The notes: generated by a model from the sequence alone, not told the origin. Positions 12,401-24,843 are shown, counted from the stretch's first letter. The stretch is DNA of 64,000 nucleotides from Vanessa cardui (GCF_905220365.1 NC_061139.1:13291001-13355000), one strand, 5' to 3'. A program made the numbers and translations.

Positions 12401-13009
12401 TGTATTATTATAAAAGAAAGATAGTCTCATAATTATATTTATTTGATAAAAATATTAAAGTAATGACTTTGCCTGTAATAAATGTAATTTGTTTCCTTAA
12501 TAAGGAGACAACGTACTCGTAAGATAACAATTTAATTGTACAAACAATATTTCGTGTGGCTGTCGTGAGAAGTCGTCGTCGTACGAGATCGTGACGACCG
12601 ATGTAAACGGTGCTGAACATCTGTCTGCTTAGAATCACCGATGTTTACTCGAGCGAGGAGCGCGTTATCAGCAGCTGTAACAGAATTGCGTTCAAAAATA
12701 TTATAATATATTATTTAATATTATAATAAATTATCGTTTGCGAATGATAATATACATACAATACAGAAATACGTGATTCAGTGTTAAAGTTACGGATCAA
12801 ACTTTTAAGAAAAATCTTACGTAAATAATATTGTAAAAATAAACTAATAAATCAGATATTTGTAATGTATATAATATAAAGATAATACGGAAGAATAGAA
12901 TACGGTATGTTTGCGGTTACGGTAACGGTTTTTAAAGATATGTTTTTTCGTCACAACTACGTATGTGCTTTAGCACTATAAGAAATAAAAAATAAACCTT
13001 TCACTTTCA
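9491..13009. other. No gene seen; AT-rich non-coding DNA
   Basis: Small CpG-richer islets lie at about 10010-10060, 10580-10680 (includes GGCGCGCC) and 12540-12680. Between them is AT-rich sequence without recognised repeats. The ORFs of 60-83 codons here have no family signature, and pairs overlap on opposite strands, as chance ORFs do. Confidence 0.5.
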
Positions 13010-13215
13010 ATAAAAAAAAATCAAAATAGGATTTTACAAGCACTTTTGAATCATCATTTAACAATTAAGTGAAGCTACCACCGGTTCGGAAATTAAATTC
13101 TACCGAGAAGAACCGGCAAGAAACTCAGTAGTTACTCTTTTTTCAACGTTAAAAAAGTACAAAGTTAAGTTAGTTGAATTCCTGTTCCTACTCCTAAATA
13201 TCCTGCTTGGAAGTC
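13010..13215 (-). mobile_element. LINE 3' tail (same family as 8041-8471)
   Basis: The minus strand reads AAAAAGAGTAACTACTGAGTTTC, CCGGTTCTTCTCGGTAGAAT, CCGGTGGTAGCTTCACTTAA and GATTCAAAAGTGCTTGTAAAA, matching the 3' UTR of the copy at 8041-8471 block by block. Only the UTR is left. Confidence 0.8.
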
Positions 13216-13832
13216 AACAAGTATTATAGTCATAGTATCATCTCAATATTCGACAGGAGGGGCTACGTCTTATATGCCCGTATTTAGCCTGGCTGACTTA
13301 CCTACAGTAATTAAATATATAGCAATGGAATACCTAAGGGTCTGATATACAGGTGTAAATTTGGAAGCATTACCTTGTGTTATATTTGATTTAAAATAGT
13401 CATTTCATTTATTCCTTTTTTTATGTATGAAAGTTGTAATTACATAACAGCTTCATATAGATATAACACTTTAAACTATTTAAAACCTTGTTTACACAGC
13501 GCTGTGTAAATAATCATATTAAATATAATATTATAATATTTACGACGACTAGTTTAAAATAGCAACTGATAAAGCAATCTGTGTTTACTGTCTGCTGTTA
13601 ATCTCTTATCGTCGCACTCGCAGTCGTCGGCGCGCTATCAATAAGTGTACGGTGATGGTGTCTACATTACGAATAACTCATACCTCACTTACACCATCAT
13701 TCTAAAAATGAAAATTTCATCTATTAATGGCCACATTTGAAAAATGAAGTTTGCTATTCTCGGTGCCACTTGCAGGGCTTCAAGCCAGCCTAGCTAAGCC
13801 CTGTAGTGGGTGTTAACCCACTCAAATATTAG

Positions 13833-14118
13833 TGAGCTAGTGTAATTACGAACGCATGCATCTTAACCGATGATTGCGGGTTCAAGACCAGGCAAGCACA
13901 ACTATATATGTGTGCTTAATTGTGTTGACAATTCATGTTCGACAGTGAAGGAAAACATCGTGAGGAAACCTGCATGTGTCTAATTTCACCGAAATTCTGC
14001 CACGTGAGCATTCCACCAACCCGCATTGGAACAGCGTGGTGGAATATGTTCCAAACCCTCTCCGAGAGGACGCCTTAGCCCAGCAGTGGGAAATTTACAG
14101 GCTGTTACTGTTATTGTG
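13833..14118 (+). mobile_element. tRNA-derived SINE (family 1), nearly full length
   Basis: Head at GTGAGCTAGTGTAATTACGAACG (diverged A-box region), B box GCGGGTTCAAGACC, GAAGGAAAACATCGTGAGGA, CCGCATTGGAACAGCGTGGT and AGCCCAGCAGTGGGAAATTT, ending in a short CTGTTACTGTTATTGT tail. The overlapping 62- and 79-codon ORFs on both strands are products of the SINE sequence, not genes. Confidence 0.88.
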
Positions 14119-14178
14119 TACTGCTGGATATTCATTACAGATCCCAAGATGGGTAGTGCATTAAGATTTTTATTATTA

Positions 14179-14243
14179 CTTAAGCGGTAATTTCTAAAAG
14201 CGGTGGTGACCATCAGGTGGCCCATTTGAACATCCGTCTACAT
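14179..14243 (+). repeat. Family B head fragment
   Basis: The block GCGGTGGTGACCATCAGGTG followed by GCCCATTTG resembles the opening of other family B copies (compare 30880-30910 and 17099-17130). Fragment only. Confidence 0.4.
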
Positions 14244-15136
14244 ATGTTGCAAAATCAAGATTGAAAATCAAAATAGACATTATTCAAAATAATATTGCTT
14301 ATTGGTGACGTGGCATCCATTGAATCTCGACTGAATTAAAGATCATTTCATCCAAGATTCGCTGGCGTCGTATCGGTGGCGAAAAAACGAATCTAATATT
14401 TCTTTCTCAAGACGTTTTTTTGAACTTGATTTATTGTCTCTTTATTAAGCATGACATATATTTATTACAAGGCTTTTATTTGCAGTCTATATATAGCTCA
14501 CTATACATATGTGACACAGGTGTTTAAAATTAACGTCAAATTTAAGTGTGAAGGAAGTACCTTGAAAGTATAATAATTAGAAGTTAATTTTATAAAAATA
14601 TCGATTGATTTAAAGTTTAAAATGTGGTCTGCTATGATACAATTGATATTTATAAACGTAAACACAATAAAGCATTGATTAGGATAATATTGTGTTTTAA
14701 ATAATATTGTCTAACTAAGCATTCGTATTCGATAAAAGGTTTTTTATGAGCAACAATTTATTGTATGAAAGTAATATTAAATGTCTGTAAATGTCTCATT
14801 TCTGGGCAAAATCTATGATGCTGATCTTGATGTAGTTAGAAATATTGCAAATCGTCACAAAATCCATCCGCTGTAGTGACGTCACATAATCTTTAAAGTC
14901 CTATCGAACGAAACCCCATTTGTTACGAGTACAATCGGCAGTGACTGTTCCAGGTTCCCAGGGGATCGTGGGGGAGCGGAATGTGGCGAAAAAATAAACC
15001 CAAGCGATTTCACTCATGGCAGTTTCCCTAGAAACTTTGTCTCTGCTTATATTTCGTCCACTTGGAAATACTTAAGCCGTATTTATAGGGGGAGGGGGGT
15101 GTCAAAATAAATGCAAATATTATTAATTTACATTTT

Positions 15137-15380
15137 GACGACCTCCGTGTTCGAGTAGTGTATACACCGGTTTTCATGGGTACGTCACTCCAAGGTCCCG
15201 AGTTCGATTCCCAGCCGAGTCGATGTAGAAAATTCATTAGATTTCTATGTTGTCTTGGGTCTGAGTGTTTGTGGTACCGTCGTTACTTCTGATTTTCCAT
15301 AACACAAGTGTTTTAGCTACTTACATTGGGATCAGAGTAATGTATGTGATGTTGTCCAATATTTATTCATTTATTAATTA
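15137..15380 (+). mobile_element. tRNA-derived SINE (family 2)
   Basis: The tRNA-like head has A-box-like TGTTCGAGTAGTG (about 15149-15161) and B box GAGTTCGATTC (15200-15210). It is followed by a body unlike family 1 (TTGTCTTGGGTCTGAGTG, TTCCATAACACAAGTG, GGGATCAGAGTAATGT) and a tail of ATTTATT units. A 9-bp direct repeat TTTACATTT at 15127-15135 and 15381-15389 is a probable target-site duplication, so both ends are defined. The spacing of the two boxes fits RNA polymerase III promoters. Overlapping minus- and plus-strand ORFs are spurious. Confidence 0.85.
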
Positions 15381-15697
15381 TTTACATTTGTGTTTTTTTA
15401 ATGTACACATTGTTCAAGCTAGTAGCTTTAGCCAAGCAACTGCTGTAGTTAACTTTGATGTTTACGTTGGCTTAACTTAGTTCTAGTTCCTGGGTCCCCA
15501 GAGGCGATATGTCAGTTGCAGCCCAAAGTTAATAAGGCAAGCCTTTGGTAATGCGCCTGAACTACCGGAATTATCGGAGTCACTGTTCCATCGGATTATC
15601 AAAGTAAGTGCACTTTTGCATTATAACAACGGACATGGTCTGTGTACGAAGTCATACAGCACAACATAAAGGCATATGTTTTATTTTATATGGGTAC

Positions 15698-15970
15698 TAG
15701 CTATGCCCACGACCTTGTACGCCTTTGAATATAAAAAAAATATATATGATTGTTAGTACCTTGTGAAAATCCCTTCAAAATCGGTCCAGCCGTTCCATAG
15801 ATTAGCCAGAACAAACAGACAGACAGACAGACAGACCGACAAAAATTGTAAAAAAATTTTTTTGATATAATATGTACTGTATAATTTATATATAGGTATT
15901 TAGTAAAAAAGGGCTATTTTAATATTCCAAACAAACACTTCAATTTATGATATGTATAGATTAATCTTAT
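15698..15970 (+). repeat. Dispersed repeat family D (CTAGCTATGCCC .. AGACAGACAG)
   Basis: Blocks TACTAGCTATGCCCACGACC, AAAATCGGTCCAGCCGTTCC, GGAACAAACAGACAGAC-like, then a 3' part ending CAATTTATGATATGTATAGA. The same order of blocks occurs at 33920-34200. A (CAGA)n run lies at 15811-15836. No coding capacity. Confidence 0.6.
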
Positions 15971-17250
15971 GACAGAAGATATTCTTTAAATATTTTATCA
16001 AAATAACTGAATACATAGATTACAATATGTTTTATAGGGAAGATGTACATAAAAGGAACAAATATTAACATTAAATGTATTTGTTATTCAAACAATATCT
16101 CTGGTTATTTTATCTTCCCTTCTTGGTCCCTTGGGATGTGAGGTTAGATACTGAATCACCATAATTTAGAAACTATTTGGTACTCAAACTGGTCTCGCAT
16201 TCGTGGGCGGAGTGGCCGACTGAGGTTTTGGGACGATCTTCCTTCCGACTCCACTGCTGATGCGGCGCTAAGCTATAACATCGCATTGCATTTTACTTTC
16301 TAAGTTATTGCCAGTACAATAGAACTTGTTTGCTCACTGTATTTCATATTTGCATTTTATTACATTAACGTATGTATATATGTCGAATTCAGTTTATATC
16401 AAGGATATTTACAAAACTCATTTCACTGGAAAGTTTATCAAATTTATTTAAGTATATTATAGTTAACTTATTCCAAAACGAGGAATTGTTATTAACACAA
16501 ATAGGAGTACATGTCATGTTTTATATAAGCTATAGAGCGCTATATGCAGCTATGTGCAGTGAGCGGTCATCCTAATTCGATTCTACTTTTTGCTTCATTT
16601 CTCAACTTTTTCTAACCCCGAGCAGTCAGCTATTTAGTTTTATTGCTGCCGAGGTCCCTTCCAGGCCTACTTAAGTGCTTTTTATACAGTTTATGAGCTC
16701 TGTCCACAGACGATATTTTTTTTACTAATAAACTAACCTCTTGATGTTATATATCGAGTCGTAATCCTTTGTATCATTTCACGTTTCTTTAATTAGAATC
16801 ATAACATTAGTCCCATACAATAAAATCATGTAAAATAAACGTTATTCAAGTAGAACTTCCACTTGAATTGTCATGGATGTCTATTATATTACCCGTGAAG
16901 CTACCTGCTTTGGTAGACATCGTGCAACTTCATGTAGGTACTGCCCACTCATCTGATATTCTAAAACCAAACAGGAATTTATATTGTTTGTTTTTATTTG
17001 AAGAGCGAGTGAACCAGAGTTACAACTGGCACAAGAGACATTACATCTTAGCTTTCTATGTTGGTCGTTAATATTTCTTTCAGAGCTTATTTCTATGGAC
17101 GGTGGTGACCACTATAAGGGGTCACTACCGCGACCACCTACATAATATAAATGTACCTTTTTCTCTATTTGTAAACCGTTGTTTTTTACTGGCTATTGCA
17201 GATATTATAGGTTATCTTTAGTAATTCTTAGGGTACTTGCTTTGGACTCC

Positions 17251-17320
17251 GTTCCAAAACCCTCATCTTTATGAGAAAGGAAGCCTTAGTCCAGCAGTGG
17301 GAAATTTACAGGCTGTTACT
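17251..17320 (+). mobile_element. SINE family 1 tail fragment
   Basis: Only the 3' end remains: CGTTCCAAAACCCTC, then GCCTTAGTCCAGCAGTGGG and AAATTTACAGGCTGTTACT. Confidence 0.75.
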
Positions 17321-17877
17321 TTGCTTTAGTGGTATTAAAAAAATAAACTTGGGAAAACAAACCAAAAAGGATACAAAATATATATGTTTTTCTCAAATTA
17401 GAGAGAGATTACTTCACTTAGAGATCATTATATGACAAGAAACGATATATAAAATCAATATACATACATAAGTATGGTATATTCGTAATTTGTCATGAAT
17501 AAGAAGTAGAAACAAAGCACCAATACCGAGAATGAAATGCCGATGACTATTTAAAGTACATTCAGCCACTGGTACTCGTGAATACCACAATGTGTACCGA
17601 GAAATGCTGTCACGTTTCCGATTGAACTGCTCCGCGTAGATCAGCGACGCGACACGTGAGCGTGATCGAACAATTGTAGCCACGTTTTAGGTTATAATTA
17701 GTGGAACACAATCGTTATGTAAATAGTAATATTAAGTTTTCAGTATGATAATATAGTTGACTCGTTATAGAGTAATTGAATTTCAGAGAAGTGTGTATGT
17801 GAGTTTTTGTATTCCATAATAAGGTTTTTTGTATGATATCGGCGGGTGAACGAGTAAATGATAACCACTGCAAAAAG

Positions 17878-18075
17878 ACAATGGCGCGGTAAAGTATATT
17901 AAACGTTCCTTACATCACCAATGCGCCACCAACCTTGGTAACTAAGATATTACGTCCCTTGTTACACTGGCTCACTCATCCTTCAAGCCGGAACACAACA
18001 ATACTGAGTACTGTTGTTTGGCGGTAGGTATATCTGTCAAGTGGTACTTACCCAGATGGGCTTGCACAAAGCCTT
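17878..18075 (+). repeat. Dispersed repeat family B, best-preserved copy
   Basis: Blocks ATGGCGCGGTAAAGTATATT, CATCACCAATGCGCCACCAA, TTGTTACACTGGCTCACTCA, CGGAACACAACAATACTGAG, TGTTTGGCGGTAGGTATATC and GATGGGCTTGCACAAAGCC in order. Related copies or pieces occur at 685-793, 19088-19211, 23390-23550, 25615-25665, 30858-31082 and 62100-62360. I recognise it as an abundant lepidopteran repeat but cannot name the class. Confidence 0.6.
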
Positions 18076-18244
18076 ACTGGGTAAATCAACATCAACACCA
18101 ACACCAACTTTTAAATGTCTGAATAAATTTGTCTGTATCTTTTATCCTTACAATACTTTCTTTATACCGAGTGATACAAGCCATACATACATTGATTTTA
18201 AAGTTTTTCTAATGTAAAAACAATAATCATTTTAGTCATATCGT

Positions 18245-18440
18245 ACTTAAAGATTTCATTTCTATCGGCCGGCAAGCCGAGTTGCGTTTTCGTGGGGACG
18301 GCGGATAATCGTCAGGTCAGGATAAACGGCAAATTTGGAGCCGTCCCTTGGGCTTTCGTTTTCACGGAGTCTGTCGGATCTCCCTCTACTACACTGACGT
18401 CGTCGAGATCGTCAATTCCACTCAAGGTATTTGTTCCTAT
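18245..18440. other. GC-richer island of unknown nature
   Basis: The run TCGGCCGGCAAGCCGAG..GGGGACGGCGGATAATC..CGTCGTCGAGATCG stands out from the AT-rich surroundings. Two overlapping plus-strand ORFs (18292-18516 and 18348-18545) run through it, but neither translation shows a domain I recognise. It could be a fragment of a coding retroelement or a regulatory island. Confidence 0.3.
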
Positions 18441-18711
18441 AAAAAAACACCAAAGATTTTTAACTTTGTCAAATACATATTATACAATAAGTATATTAAT
18501 CAACACAATATTTTAATCTTGGTAGGGACATTATTTTTCAATTAAAATATTGGAAAATAAGGTTCTTCTCAATTTCATGTACATTCCAAACTGATAGTCT
18601 ATTTCAATTTAATATAATCTCGTAAAATGACTTCATGAAACATTCAAAAGTGCTTGTAAAATACTGCGCAAAGCGGGTTTACCAAAAATTGCGACCAAGG
18701 TACCATCGGAC

Positions 18712-18790
18712 CACAAATTAAGCACATAGAACTTCAGTGGACTGCATTCGGAATCTCAGGTTGTGTTCTAACCACTGGACCATCTCTCAT
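18712..18790 (-). mobile_element. Diverged SINE family 1 head
   Basis: The minus strand gives GAGATGGTCCAGTGGTTAGAA followed by a degraded B-box region and TATGTGCTTAATTTG, the first quarter of family 1. Confidence 0.65.
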
Positions 18791-19087
18791 TCACGACCAC
18801 AATCATTTTATTTTATAAAAAATATATATTTCAATCAAATGTAATCTTGCGATAATTTTATTCATTAAACTAATATACCAATTACATTTCGTTTCAAATC
18901 CAACCTCATTATGTAATTACATATCATTTGTGAAAAAAAAACTCTACATTACTTACATTCATACGTAACTCGACCCTATACGGTTAAAATAAAGTCGACA
19001 TTTGCTTAATGGAATTAAAAATTTGTTACGTAATGATACTACAGAGTGCTTCAGCATTTATTGCTTGGAAGTAAGTATGATAGCAAG

Positions 19088-19211
19088 TAAGGGTGAGTGA
19101 GCCAGTGTAATGACAGGCTCTAACGACGTCTTAACTTTCACAGTTGGTATATTGACGTCGATACGATACTATGTTGTTTCTAGCTTTAAATTACACTGGC
19201 TCACTGAGCTT
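19088..19211. repeat. Head-to-head family B pieces forming an inverted repeat
   Basis: AGTGAGCCAGTGTAAT (19096-19111) is exactly mirrored at 19190-19205. Both arms are the TTACACTGGCTCACT block of family B, in opposite orientations about 80 bp apart. Confidence 0.6.
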
Positions 19212-19377
19212 TAAAACAAAACACAATAAGATAATAGTCCCAATTAATTTTGTATTTGTTACATAATCATAATCGTAACAACTCTTTCTCTCACGTGCGA
19301 TTGATAAGGATAAAAAGTACTTCTTTCTTTTCATACATATATTTTAATTGCATATGTTTATTACATGTAATGTATGA

Positions 19378-19502
19378 TGAAAAAAGTTACTGAGTTTCAT
19401 GCGGGTAATTCTTGATAGAATCTACATTCAGGCGGGTTAAAATTTTATCTTGTAAATTGCTTTCAAGAGCTTACTTGAATACTTTATAATTTGGATTTGG
19501 TT
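19378..19502 (+). mobile_element. Diverged LINE 3' tail
   Basis: AAAAAGTTACTGAGTTTC, TTCTTGATAGAATCTACATT and GCTTACTTGAATACTTTATAA follow the order of the LINE tail at 8330-8450, with many substitutions. Confidence 0.6.
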
Positions 19503-20726
19503 TTCATTTGATAACGTTTTCTTTATTTAAATCAAATCAATACGTATACGTTTGTATATAATGTGGTACTATTTAATATTATAAAACCATTAAGACATAT
19601 TAATATAATTCTATTTTCATATTCGTATCATACAAACAATACTTTTGTTACTTATTGGTGGAATAATTGAATTTATCGTAAATTGTTAGCGTGTGTTCAA
19701 ATGCACAAGACTGGAAGTTTATTTAACCAACGACATAACAATTTCGAGTTCGCATTTCATCTGAAGCAAGCTTTTCTTACATATCTGCTCGGAATTGAAC
19801 CCACACCTATCGGTTTAATAATCATTATCCACTGGAGTCTTTAAAATAATCAATATGATAAAATATCACGCCTTCATAGTAACTTTTATTTATTAAATAA
19901 CCCGTCGTCTATTGACTATAAATAAAACATGCAAAAACATAAAATCATAAATTTTCAACCGCTTTTATACTTTTTATTGTAAAAAGTTAAAAGAGTCAAA
20001 ACCATATGAACAAAAGCCTTATTTTCTCGAGAACTTATTCAAACGTGGCCCATACCTACTATTACGTTTTCATGTTAGGACTGTTCGTGAAAACTGGCTT
20101 TGAGAGATGTTATGAAAGAGACAGCGATACACGACACCAGTAAGTCTAAGCGAGATAAAACAATACGAGTATACTCCTGAGGTACATCGACGTATACTTA
20201 TTTGTTACAGAGAAATTTATGCTCTATTAACATTGATATAAGTTAGTTTTTGCTTGAACGTTGTGCAAGTTTGTTGAATGATGTGATAGGTGGTAAGTGA
20301 CTTGTAGAACCGGTTGGTTTCGGAGGCCTGCCACCAGTTCCACAGGGCCATCAAAATATAGTTTACATTCTAATATGTTATTGAGTGTGGCCTTAGAATT
20401 AGAATAATTACACTAATCGATGAATATTTTGATAGTTTACGTTTGATGACTTTTATTTACAGTAAATAATACATCTAATGAATATTAATGATTTGCAAAT
20501 AAAATAATTAAATATATATAAAAAAATTTAAATATTAAAATGGACTAAAGGAATTTGTTTATTTTCTAGCAGTTCTATAGTTTGAAAACATATAAAATCA
20601 CATATTAGATTATATTTGCAGTAATTAGAATTTAAATTAATTATAGCAAATCGTGTCAAATAATATGAATACAATCTTGGCGATTAGTATTTTGGGACAA
20701 GACTAACAAATATTGATATATGTCTA

Positions 20727-20898
20727 TTATTAAAGTTATTAATTTCGGGATATTTACCATGTTTTTTAATTTCTTATGTCTTGTTCACGAGACTCTTGTC
20801 TCGTGAACAAGACATTCGTAGACAATGTCGAAATATCGAGCTCCACCGAACAAAATTAAAAAACATGGTAAATATCCCGAAATTAATAACTTTAATAA
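20727..20898. repeat. Fold-back element: 46-bp arms around a 16-bp hairpin
   Basis: Positions 20727-20772 and 20853-20898 are exact reverse complements over 46 bp. Between them GTCTTGTTCACGAGAC (20778-20793) pairs perfectly with 20798-20813 around a TCTT loop. An asymmetric unpaired stretch (20814-20852) completes the structure. No ORF. It may be a fold-back transposon or two head-to-head truncated copies of a repeat whose ends share GTGAACAAGAC. Confidence 0.85.
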
Positions 20899-21076
20899 TA
20901 AAAATAACCATGTTAATTTAAAATCCTATATTGATATATGTCGTTAAAAAAAATAGATTTCATGTACACTTATTATAAAAAAGTATTGCAAATGGCTTTT
21001 GAAATACTAAAAAATATCTTTACTTTTGTAGGGCTTTATCCCAGTTCGCAATACATTTAGTATTATTGTACTATTA

Positions 21077-21087
21077 GGGGGGGGGGG
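21077..21087 (+). repeat. G11 homopolymer
   Basis: Eleven consecutive G residues in an AT-rich context; possible polymorphic or error-prone site. Confidence 0.9.
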
Positions 21088-21603
21088 TATCTGAATCAGT
21101 GTTACTATATGCACAATGAACAAAAATGATTTGGTTCCCAAGGCTGCTGCATTGACAATGTAAGTTAATCTATCTTATAGTCAATGTCTATGAACCAGTG
21201 TTACCAGTTGGCCTATCTATTTTAAATAAAAAGTGTTTTACTCGTAATAATAATGATTTTATTTTGTCAACCCTAGCGAATGTATTGCTACCGACTTACG
21301 CTTCTTTCCTAACCTTAGCGGGAGTTGCTACCAATACAATACACCCACACAAACACAAGACGCTGACCCACAAAAAACGAACGAAGTAACTTCGAGCTTT
21401 CTTAAACGTAATAAGAGTCATTTTCCTGTGACGCTTCTTAAGCGATTGTTTCGTTAGGAGCGGTGTTCATGTTGCTATGGAACATAGATCGCCTGAAGCG
21501 ATTTTAGTTGGTTTGGTTTATCGTCTATGGCAGTTCAAAGACCCCAGATGTGATCGAATGCCTAAAACGAGCACTAATGAGATGAGATGCTGTTACAGAG
21601 GAT

Positions 21604-21633
21604 ATGTGGTCGGATGTGGTCGGATGTGGTCGG
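21604..21633 (+). repeat. Three tandem 10-bp units ATGTGGTCGG
   Basis: Three exact copies of ATGTGGTCGG. They lie inside a 107-codon ORF that has no recognisable family. Confidence 0.9.
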
Positions 21634-21865
21634 CTTCAGAGAATCGGAGTCGGTTTCAAAGTATTACACGGGGAGTAATGATAATAATTGCAGTGTTTGT
21701 TACATACGGCAACATTATTGCAGGATATATTTATAGGTTAACCGCGATGTTACTTCGGAAAATAATCTATCTGATTGTAATCCTAAAATTACGATTTTGA
21801 TGCTGCTTAGAAATCAAAAATATAAAGGCACATAGACTACTATACTTAATCAATATTATGTATGT

Positions 21866-21960
21866 ACTAGCTAATCGCCCCGGCTTCAAGTGCATACAAT
21901 AATATACCTTTAGATGAAAGAAAAAACATAAAAGGAAAATTTAATTTTTTCTTGTTTTTT
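21866..21960 (+). repeat. Family A head fragment
   Basis: TATGTACTAGCTAATCGCCC then CGGCTTCAAGTGCATAC, the recognisable opening of family A, followed by unrelated AT-rich sequence. Confidence 0.45.
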
Positions 21961-23211
21961 CCAGTCTAGGAAAAAGTTGAAAATTCTCGGCTTTTCTCTA
22001 TTACAACTTGCATTTATTTATATAAACCTACCTCTTGAACAGCTTTGTTTTTTGAATTCAAAAAATATTCCGAGAGTTAAAAAAAACTTTGAAAAAGATT
22101 TTTCTCAATAACCACTAATACAATATAATTTAAGTATTAAACATTATTCATATCAATAATATAATATTTTAATACAAATAATACAGTTTTGTTGCTGATC
22201 AAACGCTTGTCACTTCGGGGTACATCGGGTTGCGTTAAAATGCCGATAAATAAATATACACAAATATTCAGTAAATATCAAAGTTCAAACCATTCAACAC
22301 TATATCAATAATTTCTATTTATCAGCACACAGCAAAGTACTGAACCAAGTTTTCTGAAATTTGGAATCTAGGTTTATTTTATGAAGCATTTGGATATTTC
22401 AGCCCTAAGGGTTTTTGCGTTGTATAAATTATTTGTGTGAGTCGGGTCAGCAAGTAATTCAAAATTTGCTAAATAATTCATAATAATAAAATTAAAATTA
22501 CGGCATACTTTTACTTCATCTGAATTACACTCAATCCTTTCAAAGGTTCAAAGGTCGAAAAGGTCGCGGAAGCCCTCCCGGACCGAAGCCCTCAGAGGGC
22601 CACTCTCATCTAAGTTTGCCCCAACTTAAACTAGTTAAGTTGGGAAAGTACACTTGAGAATTAAATGCTACTGGATCGCATTGTGGAACATTTTTCATTA
22701 TATTACTGTTATTGAAAACATAGTTGGAAACTAAGATTTCGTAATTAAAAACATTACTTAAAAATAGGTTCTCGTGTAATTTGGAATTGACATTTTAAAA
22801 AGATTTTGTAACATGTCAACCAAGAACAGTTTCGAAATGTAGCTACTATCTACTAGAAGTACATCCACCTAGATCCTACTTGGTACTCTGTGTGTTCCTG
22901 TAGTAGTAATATGGACATAGGATATTATTAATAATGCCAATTAAAATGATAAGCAAAATAGTGAAGAAAATAAATTGGAAGAAAGCCATATCTTAAGGAT
23001 ACTTTAACTCTTGAACGGCAATTCGAACGTATCTGTTCGAAAACGTGTATTGCTAGGAATAAGTAGAAAACTTATATTTTTTTAAACAAAACTAATGATG
23101 TTGTGTCTGCACAGATTATATCATTCGTTCCTTTTTCAAATTCTATTTTTTTTTCGTTATGTTATTGCCAATCAAAGTTTCTTTATAAAGTATTCTGACA
23201 GCACTATTATT

Positions 23212-23384
23212 TATAACTAGTGACCCGCCCCGGTTTCGCTTGGTAACCGTTTATTAACCAAAAAGATACATTTTTTTAGCCTTCTACCAGCGATTTATTT
23301 GTATAGTTTTAGATCATTAGTTTCGGAGATTACGCCCTACTGTATGTACAAACAAATTTCACCTCTATAAGATTAGTATAGATA
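23212..23384 (+). repeat. Family A-related repeat
   Basis: Starts ATAACTAGTGACCCGCCCCG and ends TAAGATTAGTATAGATAAC, with an inner segment (TTAGTTTCGGAGATTACGCC) that differs from copies at 451 and 61826. Probably a related subfamily. Confidence 0.5.
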
Positions 23385-23389
23385 ACGTT

Positions 23390-23550
23390 AGGCCCCTTGT
23401 ACCTGTGTGCACAGGTTTATTCACCTTCACACTGGAACAACAATACAAAGCGTTACTGTTTGGTGGTAATAGATGTGGGTGGTACCTACAACAGCGAGAT
23501 CTTATTAGGTCTCGCCGCCAGTACGGAATAAATGCCAATAGTATCCTATA
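23390..23550 (+). repeat. Family B fragment
   Basis: GGCCCCTTGTACCTG, TTCACACTGGAACAACAATAC, TTTGGTGGTAATAGATG and GGTGGTACCTAC follow family B order. Confidence 0.5.
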
Positions 23551-23821
23551 GTTTTCCCAATTTCTTCAAACAAATATTGGTTACATCTATACTACTATTA
23601 TAAATGCGTTAACTATGTCTATGTCATGAATCATGACAAACATTTAATAACGTCATATATGTATCTATTATGTATATATGTATTTGTATGTATGAATGTA
23701 AGTATGTATGTAAGTATTTATTGATATATGTACGTATGCATATTATTGAATATTTATTACTGTTATTTATTTTTGTATGTGTTTAAGTTGTATTTATTTT
23801 AAGAGTATTTAAAATTGCACC

Positions 23822-23990
23822 ACCTATACTGTCTTCCAAATACAATCCTCTAACCCAAGGTAGTCTGGAAGAAATGGCTAATAAGCCATAAGGCCGAATT
23901 TTGTTTCACCATTAGCTTACTAGATTATATATTCTGTAATCGTTTGTAATTGTAATTGTGGTGTACAAATAAGGGTTAAATAAATAAATA
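23822..23990 (+). mobile_element. RTE-like LINE 3' end
   Basis: GGTAGTCTGGAAGAAATGGC, TAATAAGCCATAAGGCCG and a 3' end of GTACAAATAAGGGTTAAATA with AAATAAAT units match the 3' terminal hairpin and tail seen in lepidopteran RTE elements. No codons of the polymerase are recognised upstream. The preceding TGTATGTATGAATG-type stretch (about 23670-23720) is simple sequence. Confidence 0.65.
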
Positions 23991-24602
23991 AATATGTCTG
24001 TCTGTCTGTTGCCTTGTGACCAAGTTAGAGTAAAAAATAAGACAAGGAGATGATACAAATACGCATTAAGTTCATGAAGGTATCCCTACAACCCTTCATA
24101 AAGGAGTTCGAATGTACTCACATATACATTTCTGAAAGTACCGTCTTAGGAAACCTTATCACTTATCACTTCAAGGAATTATCAAACTAAGCCCTACGTT
24201 TACTGAGCGTGTAATCTTTAGTCGGACCACTATGCCCCGTTTCAGTCTAACTCATTGAAACAGAGCGGGACGGATGTTAGATCGGTTATAACCGGTTAAA
24301 TATTGTTTAAGTATAGCTGGATTAATGATAGTTTTTTTGTCGCCCTTTGTTTACCATTTAAGGTTAGAAGAGTACGTCTCGCCAAACAAAACGAAAGAAC
24401 ACAACGAGTTATACTACTTCTAAGATTGTTTCTTTTAATAATATGTTTTGTATCGAATTCAATAGTTTTTTTTGATTAGTCATTATAGTTTTTATCATTT
24501 AACATATATTTAATTTGTTTTAACTTTAAATATTTAATGTCATAATCATATTATGTTTAACAGTTTTATGTACGTGTGTACTTTATACAAAATCATTAGA
24601 CT

Positions 24603-24843
24603 ACAAAATAAAGTCGCTTACCGCTGTTTGTCCCTATGTATGCTTAGATCTTTAAAATTACTCAACTGATTTGAACTGATAAAGCGGTTTTTTTTAATAC
24701 ATAAAGTGATTCAAGTGAAAGATTTTTGTATATAATACATGGATATTATAGTAAAGAAACGCTGATAATATTAGAAGTCTCTATGTGATGTCGTATATAA
24801 ACAAATTCTGTGGAATATTTAGTGTCAGTATATATCGTTAGTA
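24603..24843 (-). repeat. Dispersed repeat family A, near full length
   Basis: The minus strand runs from ACTAACGATATATACTGACAC through ACTTCTAATATTATCAGCG and TAAGCATACATAGGGACAAAC to GCGACTTTATTTTGTAGTC, matching 451-652 and 61826-62095. Confidence 0.6.

Noticed and set aside
21477..21800. 107-codon ORF as a gene
   Set aside because: Contains a 10-bp tandem repeat whose triplication shifts through codon phases; no family resemblance.
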